Source: Flavobacterium selenitireducens
GTDB lineage: Bacteria > Bacteroidota > Bacteroidia > Flavobacteriales > Flavobacteriaceae
DNA length: 64,000 nucleotides
Direction: 5' to 3'
NCBI RefSeq assembly: GCF_014748335.1
Contig: NZ_JAAVIY010000008.1
Coordinates: 1-64,000 of the forward strand
Under the pieces are notes generated by a model, which was not told where the DNA came from, searched no databases, and saw only the letters and a list, made by a program, of their open reading frames with translations. Numbering within the stretch: position 1 is the first letter of the stretch; every line of letters starts with the position of its first letter. Made by a program: the position numbers and the translations under genes. Of this stretch, positions 31,563-40,645 are shown one piece after another.

Positions 31563-32519
31563 ATGAGGAATCTGCTTACATTTTTGGGTTTAATTGTCAT
31601 ACTTGCCTCGTGCGACAAAAAATCCAAAATCGAAAAAGAGGTCGAAGAAATACCTGTAAACATGCAGGTGCACCGGTTCGATAAGGCCTTTTTTGAAGCG
31701 TCGCCCGAAACGATGCAGGATCTTCGGTACGAGTATCCGTTCTTCTTTCCCGATTCGTCAAACGCACCTTATATCGAAAGGCTTAAGGATCCGTTGTGGC
31801 GCGATGTTTATACGGAAGTCGATAAGAAATATTCGGATTTCAGCGGAGAACGCCAGAAGATCGAGGATTTGTTCCGACACATTAAATATTACTTTCCCCA
31901 GGCGAAAACTCCTGTCGTCTACACCGTCGTCGGAACGATGGATCATGGCAATAAAGTGCTGTTTGCCAAAGATACGCTGATTGTTTCGCTCGAGCTTTAT
32001 CTCGGTAAGAACCATAAATTCTACACGGGCGAATTTCCGGAATACATCCGTCAGAATTTTGAACAAAGCCAGATTTTGCCGGATATAGTGTCGGCCTGGT
32101 CGCAATACAAGATACGTCCGCCTGACAATACTTTTTTGGGGCAGATGCTCTATTTCGGAAAACAATTGTATCTGAAGGACCTTTTCCTGCCGAATGAGGC
32201 CGGTGCCGATAAAATTGGCTATTTGCCTGGGCAATATGCATGGTGCGAAGAAAACGAGGGTTATATATGGTCGTATTTCATCGAAAGTAAAGTGTTGTAC
32301 GATACCGACCAAAAACTGTTTGAACGATTCCTGGCCCAAGCTCCGTTTTCAAAGTTTTATCTCGAAATCGACAATGAAAGCCCGGGTCGCGTCGGTCAAT
32401 ACATAGGATGGCAAATCGTCAAATCTTATATGGAGAATAACGAAGTCGCGTTGGCCGACATGCTCAAGACCGATGCCCGCACCATCTTCGAAAAGTCCAA
32501 ATACAAACCCAAGAAATAA
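31563..32519 (+). CDS. gldB: Gliding motility lipoprotein GldB
   Basis: A 318-residue lipoprotein with Cys17 after MRNLLTFLGLIVILAS. The body matches GldB of Flavobacterium: VNMQVHRFDKAFFEA, LRYEYPFFFPDSS, LSLELYLGKNHKFYTG-like text and GRVGQYIGWQIVKSYMENN. GldB is required for gliding and for T9SS function in F. johnsoniae, anchored at the membrane and facing the periplasm. TATATTTG at 31521-31528 is a good -7 box. The gene ends one base into gldC, as in other flavobacteria. Confidence 0.95.
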   Translation: MRNLLTFLGLIVILASCDKKSKIEKEVEEIPVNMQVHRFDKAFFEASPETMQDLRYEYPFFFPDSSNAPYIERLKDPLWRDVYTEVDKKYSDFSGERQKIEDLFRHIKYYFPQAKTPVVYTVVGTMDHGNKVLFAKDTLIVSLELYLGKNHKFYTGEFPEYIRQNFEQSQILPDIVSAWSQYKIRPPDNTFLGQMLYFGKQLYLKDLFLPNEAGADKIGYLPGQYAWCEENEGYIWSYFIESKVLYDTDQKLFERFLAQAPFSKFYLEIDNESPGRVGQYIGWQIVKSYMENNEVALADMLKTDARTIFEKSKYKPKK

Positions 32520-32857
32520 TGAGTAAGCTTAAAAATTCCGAAATAAAAATCACGATTGCCACAGACGAAAACCACGTTCCGGAAAAAATGTATTGGTCCG
32601 CCCAGGACGGAGGCGTCGTGAACGAGCGTGCCAAGGCGATGCTGTTGTCGATTTGGGATCACAAGTCGCAGGAAACGCTGCGCATCGATCTATGGACGAA
32701 AGACATGCCCGTGGATGAGATGAAGAAATTCTTCCATCAAACGCTCGTGGCACTGTCGGACACGTTCCAACGCGCCACCGACGACGAAAAAATGGCCGAT
32801 TCGATGCGCGATTTCTGCGAATACTTTGCGGAAAAGATGGATTTGGTCAAAAAATAA
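32519..32857 (+). CDS. gldC: Gliding motility protein GldC
   Basis: A 112-residue soluble protein with no signal peptide, starting MSKLKNSEIKITIATDENHV and containing KMYWSAQDGG and the VDEMKKFFHQTLVALSDTFQ stretch. This is the GldC sequence type. It is always encoded after gldB; loss reduces gliding only partially in F. johnsoniae. The ATG overlaps the gldB stop by one base. Confidence 0.93.
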   Translation: MSKLKNSEIKITIATDENHVPEKMYWSAQDGGVVNERAKAMLLSIWDHKSQETLRIDLWTKDMPVDEMKKFFHQTLVALSDTFQRATDDEKMADSMRDFCEYFAEKMDLVKK

Positions 32858-32873
32858 AAACGAGCGTTATATC

Positions 32874-33476
32874 TTAAATCGCTTGTGACTTACGGCGCCT
32901 TTTCAGAACGTTCTCCATGTCCTTGATTATTTTCCGGTAGGCACTTAACAGAACCGTCGAACTTGGCTTTAAAGTTAAGCTTTCGTCTTCGCTAAGCCGC
33001 CCTGAGCAACTCTGCTGATAGATGATTTTCTGGTTCTTCAGGTCGTAAACCTCGCATATTACGTGAGCGAATGCAGTGTTCATCGCGATATAGTTTCCGT
33101 ATTGCGTCGTAAAATCACGTTCGTTGACCCATCGGCTGCTGACGCAATGGAGATTGATGAAATAGTCGTATCCGGTTCCGTCGCGAAGTGCTTTCATTTG
33201 GATTTTGGTCGGATTCATCGGCGTTTTTTCGGATATGAGTAGCCGAACGTCGCCGAGATAGTCGATTCGGCCATTGGATAGTCCGGAAAGGTCATTTTTA
33301 GCCTTTTCAGTAATATCGGACTTTATTAAAGCAGGACCTTCGACAAATCCCAGCAGCCATTTTCCGTTCGAGAAATTCAGTTGTTCGAATCGGGTGTCAC
33401 GTCCGAGTTTATACTCAGCGACATTGCATGAGGATAACGCGCAAATGCTTAAGAGCAATGCAATTTTTTTGATCAT
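32874..33476 (-). CDS. Lipoprotein of unknown function
   Basis: A 200-residue lipoprotein: MIKKIALLLSICALSSC with Cys17. The mature part has mixed alpha/beta character with DYFINLHCVSSRWVNERDF and AHVICEVYDLKNQKIIYQQS. The second piece resembles the C-terminal strands of small envelope lipoproteins that form an alpha/beta sandwich. The C-terminus is basic (VLKRRRKSQ). The start is at the lipoprotein signal; the longer frame above it has none. It converges on gldC. Confidence 0.7.
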   Translation of the reverse strand: MIKKIALLLSICALSSCNVAEYKLGRDTRFEQLNFSNGKWLLGFVEGPALIKSDITEKAKNDLSGLSNGRIDYLGDVRLLISEKTPMNPTKIQMKALRDGTGYDYFINLHCVSSRWVNERDFTTQYGNYIAMNTAFAHVICEVYDLKNQKIIYQQSCSGRLSEDESLTLKPSSTVLLSAYRKIIKDMENVLKRRRKSQAI

Positions 33477-33535
33477 TGTGGCGGTTTGTTTGCAATCGGA
33501 AAACATAAGGGATATCGATGATTTGCGAACAAGCA

Positions 33536-34150
33536 TTAAAATCCTTGGTTGAATACCTGCTTGTTTACATCGTCGATAAAGGTCAATAACTCTTCCTTGC
33601 CTCTCGCATCTTCCGACGAAGTCACAAAATGTTTGGGCATTTCTTCCCAATTGTTCGATAGCAGCGCTTTTCGATAAGCTGCGACTGCTTGGTCGGCTTT
33701 TACCTTCCCGATTTTATCTGCTTTAGTGAACACAATGCAAAACGGAACCTCGATCGTGCCAAGGTAATTGATGAATTCAATGTCGATTTTTTGGGCTTCG
33801 TGCCGAATATCCACCAAAACGAACGCACACGTCAGGTTTTCCCGTTTTTCAAAATACTCGGTAATGAATTTCTGGAACGTCGCCTTTACAGATTTGGAAA
33901 CTTTGGCATATCCGTAACCCGGCAAATCGACGAGAAACCAATTCTGGTTGATTTTAAAGTGGTTGATCAGCTGGGTTTTTCCCGGCTTTCCAGATGTTTT
34001 GGCGAGATTCTTATGATTCGTCAGCATGTTGATCAAAGACGATTTTCCCACGTTGGAACGACCGATGAACGCATATTCCGGAATTGGCTCGTTCGGGCAT
34101 TTTTTCGGATCGGAATTGCTGATGACGAATTCGGCGGTGTTGATTTTCAT
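33536..34150 (-). CDS. engB: Ribosome biogenesis GTPase YsxC/EngB
   Basis: A 204-residue circularly unaltered TRAFAC GTPase needed for 50S assembly. G1 is GRSNVGKSSL (about 31-40), G2 is the threonine in GKTQLINHF, G3 is DLPGYGYAKV, G4 is FTKADK and G5 is in VTSSEDARGKEE. The length is normal. The start MKINTAEFVISNSDPK is the usual family N-terminus. It is downstream of the hydrolase gene on the same strand, separated by a repeat-filled gap of 173 bases. Confidence 0.95.
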   Translation of the reverse strand: MKINTAEFVISNSDPKKCPNEPIPEYAFIGRSNVGKSSLINMLTNHKNLAKTSGKPGKTQLINHFKINQNWFLVDLPGYGYAKVSKSVKATFQKFITEYFEKRENLTCAFVLVDIRHEAQKIDIEFINYLGTIEVPFCIVFTKADKIGKVKADQAVAAYRKALLSNNWEEMPKHFVTSSEDARGKEELLTFIDDVNKQVFNQGF

Positions 34151-34151
34151 G

Positions 34152-34326
34152 GGTTTAATTAGCGAATTAGTAAATTAGCGAATTAGCGAATGGCAATGAT
34201 CGGATACATAATTTGCAAATGGAAAAATGTCAAATCATCGGCAATGAATGGTCGATATTGGAATGAGTGCGAGTTCACTAATTTTTCTCATTCGCTAATT
34301 CGCTAATTGATTTCATTCGCTAATTA
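34152..34326. repeat. AATTAGCG repeats forming a 20-bp inverted repeat
   Basis: Two clusters of AATTAGCG words in opposite orientation fill the ends of the engB-hydrolase gap. The arms 34173-34192 and 34289-34308 are perfect 20-bp reverse complements. The right cluster runs into the last codons of the hydrolase gene (it supplies the stop TAA and flanking bases). Confidence 0.75.
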
Positions 34327-35088
34327 GAGATTCTGTTTCCTCAACCAATCGTGCATAACGCGGTTGAATTCCTCGGGATGCTCCATCATCGCGGCGTGTC
34401 CGCAGTTGTCGATCCAGTACAAATCCGAATGCGGTAAAAGCTGGTGGAATTCCTCGGCGACTTCAGGAGGCGTGACTTTATCGTTGGCGCCCCATATCAA
34501 ACAGGTATGGATGTGCATTTTCGGCAAATCTTTTCCCATGTTATGCCGTATGGCGCTCTTGGCGATCGTTAAGGTCTTGATGAGTTTGATGCGGTCGTTG
34601 GCAACCTGGTAGACTTCTTCGACCAATTCCGGCGTAGCGATCTTCGGGTCGTAAAAAACCTCTTCCGCTTTTTTCTGAATGTATTCGCGGTCGCCACGTC
34701 TTGGGTAACTGTCACCCATGGCGCTTTCGTAAAGCCCGGAGCTTCCGGTAAGGATCAATCCCAGCATTTTCTCCGGATACATTTTCGCGTGGTACAAAGC
34801 AATGTGTCCCCCAAGCGAATTTCCAAGCAAAATCACGCGGTCAAAACCTTTGTACGTGATAAAATCCTTGACCCAACGCGCAAAAGCCTTGACATTGGTC
34901 TTGAGGATGCTTTGGGTATAGAGCGGCAGTTCCGGGATGATGACCTTGTAGCCATGCTGCGAAAAATAGTCGAAAACACCGCTGAAATTGCTCAAACCTC
35001 CCATGAGGCCGTGAAGCACGATGATAGGCGTGCCCTCACCGCTCTCGGTGTATTTGTATTTGCCTTCTTTGATAAGATCGTTATCCAT
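34324..35088 (-). CDS. Alpha/beta hydrolase
   Basis: A 254-residue alpha/beta-hydrolase fold protein. VLHGLMGG forms the oxyanion strand, the nucleophile Ser91 is in LLGNSLGGH, the acid is in WGANDKVTP and the histidine is in NCGHAAMMEHP, so the triad is complete. No signal peptide, so cytoplasmic. The substrate is unknown: an esterase, a thioesterase or a C-C hydrolase are all open. It is transcribed toward engB. Confidence 0.88.
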   Translation of the reverse strand: MDNDLIKEGKYKYTESGEGTPIIVLHGLMGGLSNFSGVFDYFSQHGYKVIIPELPLYTQSILKTNVKAFARWVKDFITYKGFDRVILLGNSLGGHIALYHAKMYPEKMLGLILTGSSGLYESAMGDSYPRRGDREYIQKKAEEVFYDPKIATPELVEEVYQVANDRIKLIKTLTIAKSAIRHNMGKDLPKMHIHTCLIWGANDKVTPPEVAEEFHQLLPHSDLYWIDNCGHAAMMEHPEEFNRVMHDWLRKQNL

Positions 35089-35405
35089 TAATGCGAGTAT
35101 TGTTCAGGTCGCTGCAAAGATAGCAGTTTTGGTATTAGGCAATTGATTTTTTGCTGATTCGGCATGCGGTATTTCAGATGTGTGGCAATCAGTCAATTAT
35201 CAACATTTTGAAATGGTTTCGATTGCACGCGGATATCGTACGCAAATTCTAAAATCCGTAAAATTCAAAATGAGATTTGACGCAAGCCCAAAATTATTTT
35301 CCAAAAACCTCTAAAATTATAAGAATTCGTTAAACAATCGACGTTGAATTATTGTGATGCTGAACCATTTGGGTGGGTGAACAAATGGTAAAACTTATCA
35401 ACAAG
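35089..35405. other. Intergenic region upstream of the dcw cluster
   Basis: AT-rich sequence between the divergent hydrolase and mraZ genes. No gene is seen. Extra TGGGT words at 35370-35374 and 35374-35378 and a TGGTA at 35386-35390 precede the main MraZ operator. The TGGTA is in phase with it (20 bases before the first box). Confidence 0.5.
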
Positions 35406-35430
35406 TGGGTGGAAATGGAAAAATGTGGGA
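35406..35430 (+). promoter_or_regulatory. MraZ operator (three TGGnn boxes, 10-bp phased)
   Basis: TGGGT (35406-35410), TGGAA (35416-35420) and TGGGA (35426-35430) lie exactly ten bases apart. This matches the known MraZ target of TGGGN repeats separated by five bases. The last box ends ten bases before the -7 element, so a bound MraZ ring would cover the -33 region and repress the cluster. That outcome is inference from position. Confidence 0.75.
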
Positions 35431-35440
35431 AATTTTGTTA

Positions 35441-35448
35441 TATTTTTG
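35441..35448 (+). promoter_or_regulatory. -7 box of the dcw cluster promoter
   Basis: TATTTTTG matches TAnnTTTG. The -33 region is occupied by the MraZ boxes and has no TTG, which may make the promoter weak or factor-dependent. The predicted start near 35454 lies after the ATG at 35425, which excludes that ATG as the mraZ start. Confidence 0.55.
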
Positions 35449-35472
35449 TCACAATCAAATCCAAAACTGCAG

Positions 35473-35952
35473 TTGGAGGCAATAATAGGAACATACGAAT
35501 GCAAGGCAGACGACAAAGGCAGGCTCACATTGCCGGCGCCTTTGAAGAAGCAGATGGCTGCGTCGCTTCAGGACGGTTTTGTCTTGAAGCGTTCGGTTTT
35601 TCAGCCGTGCCTCGAATTGTATCCGATGAGCGAGTGGAATGCCATGATGGCCAAGATCAACAAGCTCAACCGCTTCGTGAAAAAGAACAACGATTTCATC
35701 CGACGCTTTACGGCGGGCGTGAAATTGGTCGAAATCGATGCGGCGGGAAGACTTTTGATCTCCAAAGATTTGCAGCAGTTCGCCCAGATCAAGCCGAAAA
35801 GCGACATCGTCTTGTCGTCTGCGGTGAACATCGTCGAGATATGGGACAAGGATTTGTATGAAAAGTCGCTTGACAACAGTGAAATCGATTTTGCCGACCT
35901 GGCCGAAGATGTAATGGGGAATTTAAATGAGGGCGACAATGGAATATCATAA
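35473..35952 (+). CDS. mraZ: Transcriptional regulator/division protein MraZ
   Basis: A 159-residue protein with two AbrB-like SpoVT folds: IIGTYECKADDKGRLTLPAP near the N-terminus, and RRFTAGVKLVEIDAAGRLLI about 70 residues later. MraZ forms rings that bind the TGGGN boxes in front of its own gene and repress the dcw cluster. The start is the TTG at 35473, giving MEAIIGTYEC. An ATG 48 bases upstream lies within the operator and before the likely transcription start. The gene overlaps rsmH by 14 bases. Confidence 0.92.
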   Translation: MEAIIGTYECKADDKGRLTLPAPLKKQMAASLQDGFVLKRSVFQPCLELYPMSEWNAMMAKINKLNRFVKKNNDFIRRFTAGVKLVEIDAAGRLLISKDLQQFAQIKPKSDIVLSSAVNIVEIWDKDLYEKSLDNSEIDFADLAEDVMGNLNEGDNGIS

Positions 35953-36841
35953 TCCCGTATTGCTGAAAGAGACTGTCGATGGCCTTGATATCAAGCCTGA
36001 CGGAATTTACGTTGACGTCACCTTTGGCGGTGGCGGACACTCGCGCGAAATCATGAAACGACTCGGGCCGAACGGCAAACTGTTTGCCTTCGACCAGGAC
36101 ACCGACGCTTTGGAAAATGCGATCGAAGACGAAAGGTTCACGCTCATAAACGAGAACTTCCGATTCATCAAACGTTTCCTGCGCTTCCACAACGTAAAGC
36201 AAGTTGATGGCATCCTCGCTGACCTTGGCGTTTCATCCCACCAATTCGACGTGCCTGAGCGCGGTTTTTCGACACGGTTTGAGGGCGCTCTCGACATGCG
36301 CATGAACCAAAAAGACGAACTCGATGCGTTCAAAGTCGTCAATTTCTATGACGAGGCGAACCTTCGTCGGGTGTTCCTCGATTATGGCGAACTGAAAAAC
36401 GCTCCCGTGATCGCACGCACCATCATCGAATCCCGTGAAGTTTCACAAATCCGGGACACCGAACAACTCAAGAAAGTTCTCAACCGCTTTTTGCCCGCAC
36501 ATAAAAGTAACAAGATCCTGGCCCAAATCTATCAGGCGATCCGGATAGAAGTCAACCAGGAAATGGACGTGCTCAAGGAATTCATCGAGCAATCGCTTGA
36601 AATCCTGAAACCGGGCGGCCGCCTGAGCGTGATCTCGTATCACTCTCTCGAAGACCGCCTGGTAAAGCGCTTCATGAAAAATGGAATGTTCGAAGGAGAG
36701 CCCGAGCGCGATATGTTCGGGAATTTCTCGGTTCCGTTCAAAACGATCGGCAAACTCATCGTTCCCGACGAAGCCGAAATCCGTGAAAACAACCGCGCAC
36801 GCAGCGCCAAACTGCGCATAGCCGAAAAAATCCAGCCATGA
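35939..36841 (+). CDS. rsmH: 16S rRNA (cytosine1402-N4) methyltransferase
   Basis: A 300-residue SAM methyltransferase (old name MraW). YVDVTFGGGGHSREIMKRLG holds motif I, FAFDQDTDA the acidic loop, and ILADLGVSSHQFD and FSTRFEGALDMRMN are signatures. The C-terminal SYHSLEDRLVKRFMK and NNRARSAKLRIAEK blocks complete it. I use MEYHNPVLLKETV as the start (35939), inside the end of mraZ, rather than the ATG four codons before it. It shares the ATGA overlap with the next gene. Confidence 0.95.
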   Translation: MEYHNPVLLKETVDGLDIKPDGIYVDVTFGGGGHSREIMKRLGPNGKLFAFDQDTDALENAIEDERFTLINENFRFIKRFLRFHNVKQVDGILADLGVSSHQFDVPERGFSTRFEGALDMRMNQKDELDAFKVVNFYDEANLRRVFLDYGELKNAPVIARTIIESREVSQIRDTEQLKKVLNRFLPAHKSNKILAQIYQAIRIEVNQEMDVLKEFIEQSLEILKPGGRLSVISYHSLEDRLVKRFMKNGMFEGEPERDMFGNFSVPFKTIGKLIVPDEAEIRENNRARSAKLRIAEKIQP

Positions 36842-37179
36842 ACGTATACAGCATACTCAAGGCGAGATTCCTGATCAACGAGGACGCAACCAAAAACTGG
36901 CGCTTCATCGTGTTTTTGATCGTTTTGGCCATCATCATGATTGCGAACACCCAGAGTTACGAACAAAAAGTGTTCAAGATCGTGGCGCTCAACAATGAGG
37001 TGAAAGAGTTGAGGTCGGAATTTGTAGATCGACGATCGGAATTGATGCAGCTCAAGATGGAATCTACGGTTTCCGATAAAATGCTCGAAAGAGGCATAGT
37101 GCCATCGCCGGTTCCGCCACAAAAAATAAAAGTCAAAAAGCCAGAAGAAAAAGGATTTTTCGCGAAAATATGGCAGTAG
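36838..37179 (+). CDS. ftsL: FtsL-like cell division protein
   Basis: A 113-residue bitopic protein: a short N-terminus, one TM helix (WRFIVFLIVLAIIMIANTQ), then a helical segment with heptad-like spacing (VFKIVALNNEVKELRSEF) and a basic tail. The position between rsmH and ftsI, size and topology identify it as FtsL, although the sequence is poorly conserved, as is usual. It overlaps ftsI by 10 bases. Confidence 0.85.
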   Translation: MNVYSILKARFLINEDATKNWRFIVFLIVLAIIMIANTQSYEQKVFKIVALNNEVKELRSEFVDRRSELMQLKMESTVSDKMLERGIVPSPVPPQKIKVKKPEEKGFFAKIWQ

Positions 37180-39182
37180 AAGAAAAGAACATATCGTACC
37201 GCATCTATCTGTTCGCTTTTATGATTTTCATCATAGCGGTGGCCATTACGGTGAAGTTGTGCAACATCCAGTGGGTGGAAGGCGACTATTACCGCAAGTT
37301 GGCAAAGGAGCGCACAGTAAAGAATTTCGTGATTCCGGCCAATAAAGGCAACGTCTATTCTGCCGATGGAAGTTTGCTCGCTACCTCGATTCCCAATTAC
37401 GACATCCGGTTCGATGCCGTTGCCCCGAAACAGGAAGATTTTTCCAAAAATGTAGGCGCTTTGGCGGATTCGTTGTCGGTGCTTTTAGGAAAGCCGAAGT
37501 CGTATTTCTATGCCGGTCTGACCAAAGCGAGAAATACCAGAAATCGCTATTACCTGATCACGAAAGGACTGAGTTATACGGAATACGTCCGCATCAAATC
37601 GTTCCCGCTGTTCAACAAAGGTGCATTCAAAGGCGGCATCATCACCGAGCAATACACGGTTCGCGAACATCCGATAGGCATGATTGCCAAGCGCACTATC
37701 GGTTACGACGAAATCCGCGCAGACGGCAAGCACTACGCCAAAGGAATCGAAGGTGCGTACAAAAAATACCTCGATGGGAAAGACGGCCGCATTCTCAAGC
37801 AAAAGATAGCGAAAGGGCAATGGAAGCCGATCCGCGACGTGAATGAGGTCGACCCGATTGACGGTTACGACATCATCTCGACGATAGACGTCTACATCCA
37901 GGATATCGCCCACCATGCGTTGCTCAAGCAGCTGCGCGACTATGACGCCGATCACGGCTGTGTCGTGGTCATGGAAACCAAAACAGGTTACGTCAAAGCG
38001 ATCGCCAACCTTGGCCGCAATAAAAAAGAAGACAGTACGTATTACGAGCGCGTCAATTATGCCATTTCTGAATCGCACGAGCCGGGTTCGACGTACAAAC
38101 TCGCCGATCTCATGGCGTTGTTTGAAGATAAGAAAGCAGACACCAGCGACATTTACGACAGCCGTGGTGGCGATTTTACGATTCGGGGCAAACACGTCCG
38201 CGATTCACACGAAGGCGGTTACGGCAAGATTTCGCTCGGGCGCGCCTTTGAAGTATCGTCGAATACGGTTTTGGTCCAGGCGGTTTACGATGCCTACAAA
38301 AACGACCCGATGCAATTCGTACAACACCTCCAGGATTACGGGCTCGACAAAAAACTCGGATTGCCTTTCGAAGGAGAAGGCCAGCCGTTCATCCCTGTCC
38401 GAGGCGGACGCAACTGGAGCCATTTGGCACTTCCGTGGATGGCGTTCGGGTACGGTGTCTCGATCACGCCTTTGCAAACGCTGACCTATTACAATGCCGT
38501 GGCCAACAACGGCGAAATGGTCAAGCCGCAATTTGTTTCGGAAATCCGCGAGTGGAACAAAACGATCAAGAAGTTCGACAAACAGGTGATCAATCCGCAA
38601 ATCTGTTCAGAGGCGACCGTCAAGAAATTGCAGGCCTGCCTTGAAAATGTCGTCAAGAACGGAACAGGGAAAAAATTGTATTCCAAAAACTTTCCGATGG
38701 CGGGCAAAACAGGAACCGCCCAGGCGAATTACAACCGTCGCGACGGAGTCGAAAAGCACTACGTCTCCTCGTTTGTCGGATATTTCCCGGCAGACAATCC
38801 GAAATATTCCGTGATCGTCGTCGTGCACGAACCGAACACTTCGCGCAACAACTATTACGGAGCTGATGTTGCCGGGCCTGTGTTCAAGCGCATTGCCCAG
38901 AAAATTTACACTGACGCCCCGTCTACGAACGAAGTGAAAAACCTCGAGCGCAAGAGCAAAAAACAGGAAATCAATTACAACGATTATTATACACAGACCC
39001 AAAAGGTCAAGGAAAAAACGATTCCGAACGTCAAAGGAATGCCTGGAATGGACGCCGTGGCATTGCTCGGCAACCTTGGCGTAAAGGTTAAGGTGATCGG
39101 CATCGGAAAAGTAAAAAAGCAATCGATCCAACCGGGGCAACGCTTTGGGGAGAACGACGTAATCACACTTGAATTGTCATGA
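37170..39182 (+). CDS. ftsI: Septal penicillin-binding protein FtsI (PBP3)
   Basis: A 670-residue class B PBP that cross-links septal peptidoglycan. One N-terminal TM helix (IYLFAFMIFIIAVAITVKL), the dimerisation domain, then the transpeptidase with Ser307-x-x-Lys (GSTYKL), SSN in FEVSSNTV and Lys513-Thr-Gly (AGKTGTAQ). A PASTA domain follows at the C-terminus (KTIPNVKGMPGMDAVALLGN). FtsI/SpoVD proteins with a PASTA domain are usual in Bacteroidota. It overlaps murE by ATGA. Confidence 0.95.
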   Translation: MAVEEKNISYRIYLFAFMIFIIAVAITVKLCNIQWVEGDYYRKLAKERTVKNFVIPANKGNVYSADGSLLATSIPNYDIRFDAVAPKQEDFSKNVGALADSLSVLLGKPKSYFYAGLTKARNTRNRYYLITKGLSYTEYVRIKSFPLFNKGAFKGGIITEQYTVREHPIGMIAKRTIGYDEIRADGKHYAKGIEGAYKKYLDGKDGRILKQKIAKGQWKPIRDVNEVDPIDGYDIISTIDVYIQDIAHHALLKQLRDYDADHGCVVVMETKTGYVKAIANLGRNKKEDSTYYERVNYAISESHEPGSTYKLADLMALFEDKKADTSDIYDSRGGDFTIRGKHVRDSHEGGYGKISLGRAFEVSSNTVLVQAVYDAYKNDPMQFVQHLQDYGLDKKLGLPFEGEGQPFIPVRGGRNWSHLALPWMAFGYGVSITPLQTLTYYNAVANNGEMVKPQFVSEIREWNKTIKKFDKQVINPQICSEATVKKLQACLENVVKNGTGKKLYSKNFPMAGKTGTAQANYNRRDGVEKHYVSSFVGYFPADNPKYSVIVVVHEPNTSRNNYYGADVAGPVFKRIAQKIYTDAPSTNEVKNLERKSKKQEINYNDYYTQTQKVKEKTIPNVKGMPGMDAVALLGNLGVKVKVIGIGKVKKQSIQPGQRFGENDVITLELS

Positions 39183-40642
39183 CTCAACTGAAGGATTTAT
39201 TGTACAAGGTATCGATCGAAGCCGTCAAAGGTTCGACCGACATTGCCGTGCGCAACATCGACTTTGATTCGCGCAAAATCGGGGATGATGATGTATTCGT
39301 AGCCATCCGCGGAAGCGTTTCAGACGGTCACGACTTCATCGAGAAAGCGATCAACCAGGGCGCTACGGCGATCGTCTGCGATAGTTTCCCGGACATCATC
39401 GTTACCGGAATCACTTACATCCAGGTCAAAGATACCAATAAGGCGCTCGCGTTCCTGGGGGCGAATTTCTACGGAAATCCATCCCAAAGCCTCAAACTGA
39501 CGGGAATCACGGGAACGAACGGCAAGACGACGATCGCCTCGCTTTTGTACCAACTTTTCAAGAAAGCGGGTTATAAATCAGGTTTGATATCGACGGTAAA
39601 AATCATGGTAGACGAGGTGGAGCACAAGGCGACGCATACGACGCCCGATTCGCTGACGATAAACAAATACCTGCGCGAGATGGTCGAGGCCGGCGTCGAC
39701 TTTTGCTTTATGGAAGTTTCGTCCCACGGCATCCACCAAAAACGCACCGAAGGGTTGCTTTTCGCGGGAGGCGTATTCACGAATCTATCGCACGACCATC
39801 TGGATTATCACGACACATTCGCGGAATATCGCGACGTGAAAAAGTCGTTTTTCGACCATTTGCCGAGACAAGCCTTCGCGCTCACCAACCTCGACGACAA
39901 GAACGGCCTGGTGATGTTGCAGAACACGATTGCGCAAAAGTTGACCTATGCGTTGAAATCGTATGCCGATTATCGCGCCCAGATTTTGGAGAACCAATTG
40001 TCCGGGTTGCTGCTCAAGATCAACGAAAGTGAAGTCTGGGTAAGGCTGATCGGGACGTTCAACGCTTATAATTTGCTTGCGATTTACGGAACGGCCGTCA
40101 ACCTCGGGCTTGAGTCGCTTGAGGTGTTGCGTTTGCTTTCGGAGCTGGAAAGCGTTTCGGGACGGTTCCAGTTTATCGTTTCCGATCAAAAAATAACGGC
40201 CATCGTCGATTATGCACATACGCCGGACGCTTTGGAGAACGTGTTGAAAACGATCAACGATATCCGCACCAAAAACGAGCAATTGATCACGGTTGTAGGC
40301 TGTGGAGGCGATCGCGACAAGACCAAGCGTCCGATCATGGCCGATATCGCCTCGACGCTTAGTGACAAGGTAATCCTGACGTCGGACAATCCGAGAAGCG
40401 AGGATCCGCAGGACATCATTTCCGAAATGGAAAAAGGCGTGCAGCCGCAAAACTATAAAAAGACCGTCGCTGTCGTCGACCGCAAGCAAGCGATCAAGAT
40501 GGCGTGCCAGTTGGCCGGGCCGAACGACATCATCCTCATTGCGGGAAAAGGACATGAAACCTACCAGGAAATCAAAGGAGTGCGCTACGATTTCGACGAT
40601 ATGGCGATCGTAAAAGAACTGTTGGACCAATTCAATAAATAA
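39179..40642 (+). CDS. murE: UDP-MurNAc-tripeptide synthetase, meso-DAP type
   Basis: A 487-residue Mur ligase that adds the third residue to UDP-MurNAc-Ala-Glu. The ATP loop is TGITGTNGKTTIASL. The specificity motif Asp403-Asn-Pro-Arg406 (TSDNPRSEDP) is the form that binds meso-diaminopimelate, so the cell wall should be of the DAP type. Conserved HTTPDSL, SSHGIHQKR and GHETYQ are present. It is four bases upstream of mraY. Confidence 0.95.
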   Translation: MTQLKDLLYKVSIEAVKGSTDIAVRNIDFDSRKIGDDDVFVAIRGSVSDGHDFIEKAINQGATAIVCDSFPDIIVTGITYIQVKDTNKALAFLGANFYGNPSQSLKLTGITGTNGKTTIASLLYQLFKKAGYKSGLISTVKIMVDEVEHKATHTTPDSLTINKYLREMVEAGVDFCFMEVSSHGIHQKRTEGLLFAGGVFTNLSHDHLDYHDTFAEYRDVKKSFFDHLPRQAFALTNLDDKNGLVMLQNTIAQKLTYALKSYADYRAQILENQLSGLLLKINESEVWVRLIGTFNAYNLLAIYGTAVNLGLESLEVLRLLSELESVSGRFQFIVSDQKITAIVDYAHTPDALENVLKTINDIRTKNEQLITVVGCGGDRDKTKRPIMADIASTLSDKVILTSDNPRSEDPQDIISEMEKGVQPQNYKKTVAVVDRKQAIKMACQLAGPNDIILIAGKGHETYQEIKGVRYDFDDMAIVKELLDQFNK

Positions 40643-40645
40643 GCA

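Noticed and set aside
35425-35472. ATG at 35425 as the mraZ start
   Set aside because: It lies in the operator and upstream of the predicted transcription start; MraZ homology begins at the TTG at 35473.
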